DNA of 64,000 nt from Rickettsiella endosymbiont of Dermanyssus gallinae (GCF_019285595.1 NZ_CP079094.1:1-64000); one strand, 5' to 3'. Positions 51,500 to 60,232 are shown, counted from the first letter of the stretch. Notes: generated by a model from the sequence alone, not told the origin. Program-made: numbers and translations.

Positions 51500-52315
51500 A
51501 TGTTAGTTAAATTAGATTATGTTAATGGCTGTATTCCTTACCTTGGTGATACAAAAGAGGATGTTAATAATCTAAAAAAAGAAGGCCGATATATTGTCGA
51601 TAGCAATCCTAATTTACCGGATGAAACTTCCGGGTATTTAGATATGCAGAATCAAATCCAGGTATTCACAACCAAAGAAGGTAAGGTATGGGTAAGGGGT
51701 TTATCTGATTCCCCCAATTCTCAAGTCACACAGACAAGATGGAATTATTTAGCCAACGGAAGTGATGTACAAGTAGAAATAGATAAATTAAAGACCCAGC
51801 TTGATGATGCATTGGATGCAGTCGAAAAGAAATTGGATGTAATCGAAAAGAAAATTAATAGGTTGATACAACCCGGTGATTTCATTTTAACAGGGGCGCA
51901 TATTACTGAGCGTCCAGGGTTTCTTTTAATGGATGAACGTGAAGTTGGCCGTATTGAGTATGCTGATTTATTTGATGCTATTGGCACTCAATTCGGTGAG
52001 GGTGATGGCAGTACAACCTTTAATATTCCTAACTTCTGTCGACGTACCTTAGTCGGTGCAGGTGGGGATGCCTCAGCTATACTCGGCAATATCGTTGGAA
52101 GTAGTGGCGGTGAAGAAACACATAAAATGACGATAGATGAGCTCGTTGCACATACCCACACATTTATAGACCATCCAAAAGTGGAAACATTTCAAGGTGG
52201 ACCTTACGGGGGGTGTGGAAAAGAGAGTCCTGGCAAAACCAACTCTACAGGAGGAAGTACTCCTTTTAACATTATGCAACCTTCTTTAGTGGTAAATGGA
52301 TTTATTAAAACCTAA
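51500..52315 (+). CDS. Tail fibre/collar protein 1
   Basis: 271 residues. The first 97 residues are almost the same as those of the next fibre gene (MLVKLDYVNGCIPYLGDTKE to about YLANG). A short coiled coil follows (LDDALDAVEKKLDVIEKKI), then a phage tail collar domain with GDFILTGAHITERPGFLL, GDGSTTFNIPNF and GGEETHKMTIDELVAHTHTF. Collar domains form trimeric fibre tips. It probably binds the tail through the N-terminal module. Codon use is AT-richer than in the virion genes, like host genes. Confidence 0.85.
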   Translation: MLVKLDYVNGCIPYLGDTKEDVNNLKKEGRYIVDSNPNLPDETSGYLDMQNQIQVFTTKEGKVWVRGLSDSPNSQVTQTRWNYLANGSDVQVEIDKLKTQLDDALDAVEKKLDVIEKKINRLIQPGDFILTGAHITERPGFLLMDEREVGRIEYADLFDAIGTQFGEGDGSTTFNIPNFCRRTLVGAGGDASAILGNIVGSSGGEETHKMTIDELVAHTHTFIDHPKVETFQGGPYGGCGKESPGKTNSTGGSTPFNIMQPSLVVNGFIKT

Positions 52316-52446
52316 CTCATGCAGCTTGCTAGTCTACAAGATGATTTTAACAGTTTTTTTTCTCTAAGATTTACAGGCAAACGACGTCTTTTGGGAATAA
52401 AAGAAAATTTTGTTCTCACAATACTTTGGAATAAAGAGGTGAATCA

Positions 52447-54069
52447 ATGCTAGTTAAATTAGATTATGTTAATGGTTGTATTCCTTACCTTGGCGATACA
52501 AAAGAGGATGTCAATAATCTAAAAAAAGAAGGTCGATATATTGTCGATAGCAATCCTAATTTACCGGAGGAAACTTCCGGGTATTTAGATATGCAGAATC
52601 AAATTCAGGTATTTACAACCAAGGAAGGCAAGGTATGGGTAAGGGGGTTATTCGATTCTCCCAGTTCTCAAGTAACACAGACAAGATGGAATTATTTAGC
52701 CAATGGAAATGATGTACAAGTAGAGATAGATAAAATAAAGACCGAGCTTAATGAAGCATTAGATGCAATTATTAAGTATCTACATGATTTTTTACCAAAA
52801 CCAGAGCCTGATGACTTAAGTAATGGATTGCCTGTTTATTATAGGCAAGGTAGTTTATTTATTTATGATGGTGATATAGGCAAAATATTTCCTGCTGCTT
52901 ATCCCACAGTCCAATTTGGTGAATTACTTTGTGATGGTACGCGTTATTTACGATCAGGTACTGTACACAGAGTGATCCCTAATATACGTCTTGCTAATAG
53001 ACTTTGGAACGATGAAATAGGTTATTATCAATTTGGAACGGGTACTAGCTTTGTTACCGTTAATTTGAACAGTAATAACCAATTAATTTTAACTACCAAT
53101 CGTTCGGGAGCAGCAAGAATAAGTACACCTGAAACATCAGGATTTACCGTAGAAGGTGTATTTAAAGGCAATGATTATGGCGTCAATGCCTACCTCAGTT
53201 CTGATTATCCTAATCGTGTTTATGTACAGGGTAAAATCGCTGCTGGTGTAACACCCCCAGATGATAAGATCAGTGGCTTTAATATTGTTCCTTTACGGAA
53301 TGGTGCATTAGTAAAACAGCTTTTTTATATCGAAGGTACGGATGCTAAAAATTTACGTGGTAAGTGGTTTCAATTTTCAAATACAACCAATACCTACGGA
53401 GTATGGTTCACTGTCGATGGACAAGGCACCAATCCGGTACCATCTAACCTAACTGCAATAGCAGTATCACTCTTATCGACCCAAACCGCTAGAGACGTAG
53501 CTATCTACCTCGCTGAATTCTTAGGAGGACATCAATTAACACGTATTACCTGTGTCGACGCAAGTACAATCAAACCGGGCGATTACTGGATTTTCTCAAC
53601 AAGTTATGAAAACTTTAACGTTTTCGCTAAAGTAAATGGTCAGGGTAAACCGCCTCCTATTTCCGGTACTAATATCCCTGTTGATTTTATAGGTACTGAG
53701 ACAATGCCGGAAGTAGCTCAAAAAATTAAAATTGCTATTAATCAATTTTGTTTTGCTGTGCCCGATTTACGAGATGCATTTATTCGTGGTTGGGATAAAG
53801 ATGGCAGTGTCAAAGTAGATGACCGCTATTTTAATTATGGCCAAGGGTTGATTGGAAATGGTATCGGCTCATTTCAGTTTGATGAAATATTAATCCATAG
53901 CCATCCTTCTCTCTACAAGGGTCAATATTTGTATGCCTCGACCTCTCCTTCTGTCGGTAGTGTTGCTGGAAACTATTATAGCGTTAATTTTTCACCTAAT
54001 ACGGGCGATAGAGGCGGAGTTGAATCTCGTTCATCAAATTTTGCGGCTAATTTTGTTATTAAGTGTTAG
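52447..54069 (+). CDS. Tail fibre/collar protein 2
   Basis: 540 residues with the same N-terminal module as fibre 1 and a different body. After the shared 97 residues a short helix follows, then a long beta-rich part without a family I recognise, including two related blocks (KWFQFSNTTNTYGVWFTVDGQGTNP and YWIFSTSYENFNVFAKVNGQGKPP, key residues VxGQGxxP). The end has PDLRDAFIRGWDKDG and ILIHSHPS, a collar-like tip. The body is likely the receptor-binding part. The 131-bp gap to fibre 1 has no gene and no clear promoter. Confidence 0.82.
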   Translation: MLVKLDYVNGCIPYLGDTKEDVNNLKKEGRYIVDSNPNLPEETSGYLDMQNQIQVFTTKEGKVWVRGLFDSPSSQVTQTRWNYLANGNDVQVEIDKIKTELNEALDAIIKYLHDFLPKPEPDDLSNGLPVYYRQGSLFIYDGDIGKIFPAAYPTVQFGELLCDGTRYLRSGTVHRVIPNIRLANRLWNDEIGYYQFGTGTSFVTVNLNSNNQLILTTNRSGAARISTPETSGFTVEGVFKGNDYGVNAYLSSDYPNRVYVQGKIAAGVTPPDDKISGFNIVPLRNGALVKQLFYIEGTDAKNLRGKWFQFSNTTNTYGVWFTVDGQGTNPVPSNLTAIAVSLLSTQTARDVAIYLAEFLGGHQLTRITCVDASTIKPGDYWIFSTSYENFNVFAKVNGQGKPPPISGTNIPVDFIGTETMPEVAQKIKIAINQFCFAVPDLRDAFIRGWDKDGSVKVDDRYFNYGQGLIGNGIGSFQFDEILIHSHPSLYKGQYLYASTSPSVGSVAGNYYSVNFSPNTGDRGGVESRSSNFAANFVIKC

Positions 54070-54115
54070 GGATTTCCATATCGGTAAACAGATTTATTAT
54101 TTTTAGGACTTTTTT

Positions 54116-54514
54116 ATGGCTCATGGTGTAAATAAAGTAACATTGCTTGGAAATTTAGGTAAAAACCCGAAGATTCACTCAACTGATACAAATAAGCTTA
54201 TTGTAATACTTTCATTAGCGACGACGGATAGTTATAAGGATAAAGCGGGTACATGGATTAAACAAACGCAATGGCATTATATTACGTTATTTAATCGTTT
54301 AGCTAAAATTGCGCGTGATCATCTTAAAAAAGGCGCTAAAGTCTATATCGAAGGTCGTCTTAAAACACAAAAATGGAAAGATAAAGAAGGTAATGAACAG
54401 ATAACGTTATCCATTATTGCCAATGAATTGCAGATGCTAACAAAAGGCAAGGGTGAACTCGTAACGCCTGAAATGAAATCCCAAGAAGATTTTGATAGTG
54501 ATATTACTTTTTAA
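54116..54514 (+). CDS. ssb: Single-stranded DNA-binding protein
   Basis: The 132-residue phage SSB has the OB-fold start NKVTLLGNLGKNPKI, the WHYITLFNRLAKIARDHLKKGAKVYIEGRLKTQKW segment (key parts WHYI and GAKVYIEGRL), and an acidic end DFDSDITF that should recruit replication partners as the DDDIPF end of E. coli SSB does. It is short of the long linker. It is convergent with the replication genes of the prophage on the other strand. Confidence 0.94.
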   Translation: MAHGVNKVTLLGNLGKNPKIHSTDTNKLIVILSLATTDSYKDKAGTWIKQTQWHYITLFNRLAKIARDHLKKGAKVYIEGRLKTQKWKDKEGNEQITLSIIANELQMLTKGKGELVTPEMKSQEDFDSDITF

Positions 54515-54861
54515 TGGGGTTTGATGACATTAAAAACCTTGAGGACAGTATATTTTTCAGAGATAACGTTCTCTTCTTGTATGTCATATTCCATAAGTAA
54601 AGAACACTGGAGTTGATAGCCGCCGGAAAATGTTATTTCTCCCGTTTTAACTTCATGTAAAAATAGCTCATCCTGTATTTTTGCTGAAATCAGCTTATTA
54701 TAAATCAATAGCCAGGGTGAATTATCAATAAAATCGACTTGTTTAATCAGTAAATTAACATTAATAGGTGGTTGTATAACGTGAATGGTATGTAAATCAC
54801 GTTTAGTGTTGTCATCCTGATTATCAGAATAAAAGGCTTTTTTAGCTAATCGGCTTAACAC
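54511..54861 (-). CDS. Hypothetical phage protein
   Basis: 116 residues, not recognised. It has alternating beta-strands (NVNLLIKQVDFIDNSPWLLIYN, GEITFSGGYQLQCSLLMEYDI) and no catalytic motif, membrane segment or signal. It ends 4 bp within the SSB stop, convergent with it, and is the last gene of the minus-strand module after a 135-bp gap (54862-54996) that shows nothing clear. It starts with a ribosome site AAGGAG before ATG 54861. The good site and tight packing argue that it is real. Confidence 0.6.
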   Translation of the reverse strand: MLSRLAKKAFYSDNQDDNTKRDLHTIHVIQPPINVNLLIKQVDFIDNSPWLLIYNKLISAKIQDELFLHEVKTGEITFSGGYQLQCSLLMEYDIQEENVISEKYTVLKVFNVIKPH

Positions 54862-54996
54862 GAATTTTCTCCTTAAAATAATTCAAAGTAATTTTGCAAA
54901 ATATCGTAGGTTTCTTCGATGCGATAAGAGACGGCAGGGGCATATCTAACCTCTGCCATTAATTTTAACCAGTGTTTTTGTTAGGTGCTTAAGTGC

Positions 54997-55170
54997 TCAT
55001 TCTTCTCGAATAGATTTGTTAGCTTTTAGAAAATGATAGAGACGCTGTTGTTTTTCTGACTCTAGTTTGAAATAAACTTTCTGTTTCTTTTTCTCATATT
55101 TTTTCTTTGTCCTATTTTCCCTGAATTGTGCTAGGGAAGGTATTACTCTCTGTAGTAGGTTCTTAAGCAT
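54997..55170 (-). CDS. Small basic phage protein
   Basis: 57 residues, extremely Lys/Arg-rich (ENRTKKKYEKKKQKVYF), unrecognised. ATG 55170 has AAGGAG 7 bp upstream; a longer frame to 55218 lacks one. It overlaps the end of the zinc-ribbon gene by 8 bp, so it is co-translated. It could bind DNA or RNA by charge; that is only inference. Confidence 0.6.
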   Translation of the reverse strand: MLKNLLQRVIPSLAQFRENRTKKKYEKKKQKVYFKLESEKQQRLYHFLKANKSIREE

Positions 55171-55621
55171 TAGTTGACTCCTTGTTTCTTTCACAGTAGG
55201 GGCAATGAGGAACTTCATAGGGACTTTTTTTATCTAACAGAATATGTTTTTGACAAGTTTTACAGAAAGCTGTTTTGTTATAGCCGCCCAGAGAAACAAT
55301 ACGAGACTGAGCTCTGGCGGTAATTTGATAGCTGGAGATGGCAACATCTAAGCCAATCTGATTAATCGCGAAATCAAACATCTCTTCGATTTCTTCACTC
55401 GTCCAGTTGTCATGACGGCCCACATTTTCTATCAGTTTCTTTAAGTATTGTTCTTTTTTAAGAAAATCGTACAACCTTGATTGATGTTTAATTAACCATT
55501 CTTTTGTTTTATCATTAATCAGATGTGGTGGATTAATAATCAATTTAAATGTTTGTTCAAAAGGAATCACTTGGATAGTGATTCCTTTCTGACGTAACTG
55601 AGCAAGAGGATTTTTATTCAT
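55163..55621 (-). CDS. Zinc-ribbon protein of the replication module
   Basis: 152 residues. The C-terminal end has two CxxC pairs, FCKTCQKHILL and HCPYCERN, which form a zinc ribbon, similar to those at the end of phage replication proteins. The N-terminal LAQLRQKGITIQVIPFEQTFKLIINPP looks like a small TubC-type N-terminal docking domain. Start ATG 55621 has GGAGG 8 bp upstream and overlaps the end of the helicase gene by 8 bp; a frame start at 55666 is not used. Likely a helper of the fusion helicase. Confidence 0.72.
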   Translation of the reverse strand: MNKNPLAQLRQKGITIQVIPFEQTFKLIINPPHLINDKTKEWLIKHQSRLYDFLKKEQYLKKLIENVGRHDNWTSEEIEEMFDFAINQIGLDVAISSYQITARAQSRIVSLGGYNKTAFCKTCQKHILLDKKSPYEVPHCPYCERNKESTNA

Positions 55622-57467
55622 CGTATTTACCTCCATCACTGATGGGAATATCGAGATCAATGACAAAGGCGTTGTTTTCTTCTATTTTGGTTAAATTTTG
55701 TTTATCTAGTTCATTATGTATACTATTAGATAATAATTTATCCAATTCATCTTGCTCATCATGTTGCTTAACACATCCTATATGAGCAAGATCGTGATCA
55801 TGATCAAGATCGACAAGATTTGAACAATTTGAGTTAAAATTGTTCTTTTTTGGTTCAGAATAAGGATAATTTGAGGCCGCTTTGTGTAAAAAATTATCTA
55901 CTCTCCCATCTTGATCAAGTTGCTCATCTTTTTGTGTATGAGCAAGATCGTCAGCATGATCAAGATGGGAAGAATTAATTTCTTTTGGTAATATCCATAC
56001 CCAATCACCTAAAAAAGATTCTTTTTTATATATAATTCCTAATCGTTCTTTAGCACGCCTTAACGTTATCTGTGAATGTCCCGATTGGTGGGCCAAGGTT
56101 TTTATCTTTTTAACACTCATTGAACGATCTTTTAAAAGGTCAGCAAGAAAATCGATAGCTTCTTGTAAAGCACCTCGTTCTTCTGGGTCATCTGATGTTT
56201 TCATAAGATTGAGTACATCTTCATTGACCGTTTCTTTTTCCCAAACCACTTTGGAGGTAGCTATCTGACAGTCTTTTAACCAACATGATTGAATAGAAAA
56301 AGCAAAGCCATAGTTATCTTCAGAAATATTGTTTTTAGTAGGTAATAAAAAACGACGTTTTTTATCATTGGGATCGGCAATGACAATAAAAGCGGAACGT
56401 GCGGCTGCAACAAACGCTAAACTACCCGCTACACGTAATAAGGGTTCTTGACTTGAGTTCTTATTAAGGTGAGAAACGGCCACAATAGCCACGTTATACT
56501 TGGTTGCTAATTCACTTAAGGGGGTAAGTAACCCTCTAACCTCTGCATTGTTATAACTGTCAGTTTGACCTAAATACGCGGTAATAGGATCAATCACAAT
56601 TAAGGCAATATCAGAGAGCTCTTTATCAGAGATCTCTTTTAACAGTTTTTCTAGATTAGGTAAGTCCGTTTTAAGATTGAAGCTACGTTTAATATCCTTT
56701 CCTTGTTTTTTATTTTCAATCAGTTTGATGATATAAACTTTGCTTAAATCTGCACCAATTGCTTCTAAACGGGGGCGAATGGTATCTGCCGGATCATCTT
56801 CGGCTGAAAGAAAGATTACACCTCCTGGATTACATTTTGTTTGTTCGATTGGCCAAACACCCCCGTTAGAAACAACAGCCGCCATATACGCTGTAATTTG
56901 TGATTTGCCTAAACCAGGATTGCCCGCAATGATAGAGACTTTCCCTCGCGCAATTTGATTCGGCCATAGCCAATCAATAGCTTGTGGTTGAATATCTAAA
57001 AACTTCTGATATAAAATGCCATGATGTGTTGGTAACGGTGTAAAGATTAATTGGTCTAGTTCTTGATAAGCTTGCTGAACTAAGGCTTTTATATCCCCTT
57101 CATTTGCGTGTTTATCGAGATAGTCCAATATCTCTTTAAACTTTCGTCGCTGCGAATGGTTTTTAACAATGGCGGCATGGGAAGCAATATTGGAGATACT
57201 ATAGGTTTGATTAAATAACTCAAAAACATAGAGTTCGCCGTTGATTTCTTTTAGTTCGGGAATAGTTTTAACTTCATTACTAAGACTTAGATTATCAACA
57301 CATTCACCTTGTTCTAGTTTTTTTGAAATTATATCGAAGAGAACTTGATGTTCTCTTCGATAAAAGTCTTTAAAGGTTAGTTGTTCTTTGACAATTGGCC
57401 ATGCACTATTATCAAGTAATAACACCCCCAGCACGGCTTTTTCAGCTTCAGGAGAATAGAAGTTCAT
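55614..57467 (-). CDS. Replicative helicase: DnaB N-terminal domain fused to RepA-like ATPase
   Basis: 617 residues. Residues 1-110 match the DnaB N-terminal domain (PEAEKAVLGVLLLDNSAWP, FYRREHQVLFDII). From about 170, a RecA-like RepA/AAA_25 hexameric helicase follows: Walker A IAGNPGLGKSQ at 180-190, Walker B IALIVIDPITAYLG, and ITATAVSHLNK-like VAIVAVSHLNKNSS. The C-terminal 130 residues are disordered, with a repeated LDHADDLAHT/LDHDHDLAHI block. The usual DnaB C-terminal RecA domain has been replaced. It is the main enzyme for phage DNA unwinding here. A primase is not found nearby. Confidence 0.87.
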   Translation of the reverse strand: MNFYSPEAEKAVLGVLLLDNSAWPIVKEQLTFKDFYRREHQVLFDIISKKLEQGECVDNLSLSNEVKTIPELKEINGELYVFELFNQTYSISNIASHAAIVKNHSQRRKFKEILDYLDKHANEGDIKALVQQAYQELDQLIFTPLPTHHGILYQKFLDIQPQAIDWLWPNQIARGKVSIIAGNPGLGKSQITAYMAAVVSNGGVWPIEQTKCNPGGVIFLSAEDDPADTIRPRLEAIGADLSKVYIIKLIENKKQGKDIKRSFNLKTDLPNLEKLLKEISDKELSDIALIVIDPITAYLGQTDSYNNAEVRGLLTPLSELATKYNVAIVAVSHLNKNSSQEPLLRVAGSLAFVAAARSAFIVIADPNDKKRRFLLPTKNNISEDNYGFAFSIQSCWLKDCQIATSKVVWEKETVNEDVLNLMKTSDDPEERGALQEAIDFLADLLKDRSMSVKKIKTLAHQSGHSQITLRRAKERLGIIYKKESFLGDWVWILPKEINSSHLDHADDLAHTQKDEQLDQDGRVDNFLHKAASNYPYSEPKKNNFNSNCSNLVDLDHDHDLAHIGCVKQHDEQDELDKLLSNSIHNELDKQNLTKIEENNAFVIDLDIPISDGGKYDE

Positions 57468-57949
57468 TATTTTCTCCTCTTAATAATTTGTTTTTTAATT
57501 AATCGGGATAACTCTTGTTCAAGATATTTACGAAATGAGTTTGATAGATGGTCTACACAAAGCAAGCGGAGCACTAAATCAGGATAAAAAGAACACTCCC
57601 AAGGGATATCATAAAAAAGTCTTTCTATATGTTTACCTTGATTAGGATTTCGTATAGGAAAATAGATAAGATAATGGGGTAAATAAATCCATTCTCTTAA
57701 AGCATCACCAGAAACAAATGCTTTTTCTTCAAGGCTCTCTAAATCACTAATGTCTTCATCTTGAGCATATGCTAAATCATGAATGATGTTATCTAGAGGG
57801 CAATAAAAGCATCCTAGCCGATTACTAAAAGGGCTTGTATATAGATAAGCTAAACATAATTTTTCATAGGGATATAAGGCCTGTGTATCATTCCAAAAGT
57901 TAAAAGGTAATTTCGATTGGTGGTGACGTATAGGTATATTAAATTGCAT
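57467..57949 (-). CDS. Hypothetical protein of the replication module
   Basis: 160 residues, not recognised. It is rich in aromatic residues and shows a helical pattern; YPYEKLCLAYLYTSPFSNRLGCFYCP and a C-terminal basic helix (LIKKQIIKRRK) stand out. It sits 17 bp after the Cro-ParB gene and its stop overlaps the helicase start by one base, so it should be expressed with them. A helicase loader or initiator role would fit the place between a DNA-binding protein and a helicase, but no ATPase motif or HTH is seen. Confidence 0.6.
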   Translation of the reverse strand: MQFNIPIRHHQSKLPFNFWNDTQALYPYEKLCLAYLYTSPFSNRLGCFYCPLDNIIHDLAYAQDEDISDLESLEEKAFVSGDALREWIYLPHYLIYFPIRNPNQGKHIERLFYDIPWECSFYPDLVLRLLCVDHLSNSFRKYLEQELSRLIKKQIIKRRK

Positions 57950-57966
57950 AACTATCTCTTAATTGG

Positions 57967-58770
57967 TTAATAGGGTTTCGATAAAAGGGTGACTTGTTTA
58001 GTGGAGGGAAGCTCAGCTAAAGAGGCTGCTTTAGATACAGAAATCTTGTTATGTTTGATTTGATTGATAAGTTTTGGGCAACCAGACTGTAATATCTTCT
58101 TTAATTGTCTATAGGTATAATCGCTAGCAAAACCGATTCGTTTAGCAATGAAACTTCTCGTTTTTGCTCCCTTTTCTATTTCACTTGTGGATGAACCATC
58201 CACAAGTCCCTTGGTATCAGTGCGTAATCCTTGTCTGTTTCCTATAAATTTTTCTAAACTAATACCAATAGCTGTACGTTCTAATAAGTCAAAAGTTTGG
58301 ATGAGATCATCAATGTCATACTTTCCATTCAATAAATCAGAAAGAGAAAGACGCCAACCAAATACACTCTTTTTTCCTTGTTTTTTACAAGCATTAATGG
58401 CTTCTAATCCATAAATAAGGTAATTATTTTCATCAACACAAATAGGTTTTTGATTGAGAGGGGATAAGTTTTCTTGATCTGGGAAAAGAGGGGGTATATT
58501 TAATATAATGATGTTCTTTATTAAAATTTCCCTTGTTATACAAGGTGCCTTACAAATTAAATTATAGTTTTTTACTTTCCAGGGTAATAATTCCTTACAA
58601 CTTATTTCTCCTTTGGTTAGAAATTCAATTTCTTCAGCCACTTCCTTAGGAATCGCTTTATTACCTGAAAGATATCTATAAATTTTTTCACGGTTTATTT
58701 TTATTTTTTTCGCAAGTCCAGTAATACTTCCAAAGAAACGTATCGCTTTTTCAACGCCTATCTCTTGCAT
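57967..58770 (-). CDS. Cro/YdaS-type HTH protein with ParB-like C-terminal part
   Basis: About 267 residues. The N-terminus IGVEKAIRFFGSITGLAKKI plus INREKIYRYLSGNKAIPKEVA is a Cro/YdaS-type HTH. The middle (IIILNIPPLFPDQENLS, NNYLIYGLEAINACKKQGKKSV) and the C-terminal ISVSKAASLAELP resemble the ParB/RepB nuclease-like and HTH parts. It may act as regulator and replication/partition factor of the prophage. Start ATG 58770 has GGAG upstream; ATG 58830 or 58854 would add 20-28 residues and would run through the operator. It is divergent from the AlpA-like gene. Confidence 0.7.
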   Translation of the reverse strand: MQEIGVEKAIRFFGSITGLAKKIKINREKIYRYLSGNKAIPKEVAEEIEFLTKGEISCKELLPWKVKNYNLICKAPCITREILIKNIIILNIPPLFPDQENLSPLNQKPICVDENNYLIYGLEAINACKKQGKKSVFGWRLSLSDLLNGKYDIDDLIQTFDLLERTAIGISLEKFIGNRQGLRTDTKGLVDGSSTSEIEKGAKTRSFIAKRIGFASDYTYRQLKKILQSGCPKLINQIKHNKISVSKAASLAELPSTKQVTLLSKPY

Positions 58771-58822
58771 AAAAATGCTCCATGATTTTTTAGAGGCGTT
58801 AACTATTTTATTGAATAAAAAC

Positions 58823-58836
58823 GTCGGCATGTCGAC
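58823..58836. promoter_or_regulatory. Palindromic operator in the divergent regulatory region
   Basis: GTCGGCATGTCGAC is a 14-bp inverted repeat with one mismatch; the inner ATGTCGACAT at 58829-58838 is a perfect palindrome. It lies between the Cro-like and AlpA-like genes, where a lysogeny switch operator is expected. Confidence 0.6.
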
Positions 58837-58881
58837 ATTTTGTTCCGGTAACATTTGTTAGGTAATAAAAGGAGATATGAG

Positions 58882-59214
58882 ATGCAACCAAGACTCATTC
58901 GCTTACGTGATGCACCAAATTATTTAGGGATGGATCGTCATCGATTTAATGAAGAAGTTAGACCTTACTTAACAGTAGTTCCTATCGGAGAGATAGGAAT
59001 TGCTTTTGACAGACTTGATTTAGATGCGTGGGTGGACGATTATAAGCAATGTAAGGGTCGTCCTCCATTAAAGAGGAGATCACTATGGGAAAAAAGAAAA
59101 TGCCAGGACTCGTTAAACGCGGGAACATTTGGCACATTAACAAAAAAGTCAACGGACGTCGCATTTCAGAAAGCACTGGATCAGGTTCTCTCGAAGAAGC
59201 CGAACGGTATTTAG
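58882..59214 (+). CDS. AlpA/excisionase-like DNA-binding protein
   Basis: The 110-residue protein starts MQPRLIRLRDAPNYLGMDRHRFNEEVRPYL (key parts RLRDAPNYLGMDR), a MerR-like winged HTH of the AlpA/Xis type, with an AFDRLDLDAWVDDY end typical of excisionases. The C-terminal tail LWEKRKCQDS to QVLSKKP is shared by relatives of this gene, so the 130-bp overlap with the integrase is genuine. ATG 58882 has AAGGAG at 8 bp; an upstream frame start has none. It likely sets direction of recombination or switches integrase expression. Confidence 0.82.
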   Translation: MQPRLIRLRDAPNYLGMDRHRFNEEVRPYLTVVPIGEIGIAFDRLDLDAWVDDYKQCKGRPPLKRRSLWEKRKCQDSLNAGTFGTLTKKSTDVAFQKALDQVLSKKPNGI

Positions 59215-60218
59215 TTCATCGTCTTGAGCAGATTCGACAAGCCAGTGTTTATGGAGTTAGACCTAAGCGGATTTTTAGAGAAGCGGCTACGAAATATTTG
59301 ATTGAAAATAAACATAAATCGAGTATTAAGGAAGATGCGAGGTGGATAACATTTCTTGATCCGTTAGTTGGCAATATGCTTTTAGAGTCTATTCATATGG
59401 GTAGTTTGCAAAGTTATATCCAATTAAGACGAGAATCAGGTGTTAAAACACGTACGATCAATTATGGATTACAAGTTGTTCGTCGAATTTTAAATCTAGC
59501 TGCTGGCGAATGGTTGGATGAATGTGGTTTAACTTGGTTGCTTAATGCACCGAAAATTAAGTTATTAGCAGAAGAAGATAAAAGAAAACCTTTCCCATTA
59601 AACTGGGATGAGCAAAGAAGGTTATTTACTGAATTGCCCGATCATCTTAGAAAAATGGCATTGTTTGCTGTTAACACAGGTTGTCGTGACCGAGAAATTT
59701 GTTGTTTGAAATGGGAATGGGAAATTCCTATTCCAGAATTAGGAAGTTCGGTTTTTATTATTCCAGGAAAGCAAGTTAAGAATAGACAAGATCGTTTAGT
59801 CATATTAAATAATGTGGCTACTGAAGTAATTCAAACTGTACGAAATAATAATCGGGAATATGTTTTTACATTTCAAGGGAAACCAATAAATCGTATGTTA
59901 AATTCAGCTTGGAAGAAAGCACGTCTGCGAGCAGACTTACCTCATGTTAGGGTACATGATCTTAAACATACTTTTGGACGACGGTTAAGAGCAGCTGGTG
60001 TAGGATTTGAAGATCGACAGGATTTATTAGGGCATAAGAATGGACGAATTACGACGCATTATTCTAATGCTGAATTAAATAACTTAATTGAGGCAACAAA
60101 TAAGGTGTGTAATATGGAACAAGGGCCACGTTTAACTTTGCTCAGAATGAATCCAAACAAAGTAAGTCGCGCAAAAGTCGCGCAGGGAAATTTAAGGGAT
60201 TATCTAAAAGTAGTGTAA
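59085..60218 (+). CDS. int: Tyrosine site-specific integrase of the prophage
   Basis: 377 residues. The N-terminal SAM-like domain (RGNIWHINKKVNGRRISESTG, then the KYLIENKHKSSIKEDARW core-binding part) precedes the catalytic domain: first Arg in VNTGCRDREICCLKWEW, Lys in IIPGKQVKNRQDRLV, HxxR in VRVHDLKHTFGRR, His in LLGHKNGRITTHY and nucleophile Tyr in THYSNAE. All catalytic residues are present. ATG 59085 follows GAGGAG. It stops 15 bp before attachment site 3, as expected for an integrase using tRNA-Thr(UGU). This is the only intact recombinase in the window. Confidence 0.95.
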   Translation: MGKKKMPGLVKRGNIWHINKKVNGRRISESTGSGSLEEAERYLVHRLEQIRQASVYGVRPKRIFREAATKYLIENKHKSSIKEDARWITFLDPLVGNMLLESIHMGSLQSYIQLRRESGVKTRTINYGLQVVRRILNLAAGEWLDECGLTWLLNAPKIKLLAEEDKRKPFPLNWDEQRRLFTELPDHLRKMALFAVNTGCRDREICCLKWEWEIPIPELGSSVFIIPGKQVKNRQDRLVILNNVATEVIQTVRNNNREYVFTFQGKPINRMLNSAWKKARLRADLPHVRVHDLKHTFGRRLRAAGVGFEDRQDLLGHKNGRITTHYSNAELNNLIEATNKVCNMEQGPRLTLLRMNPNKVSRAKVAQGNLRDYLKVV

Positions 60219-60232
60219 GTCATTGATTTAAC

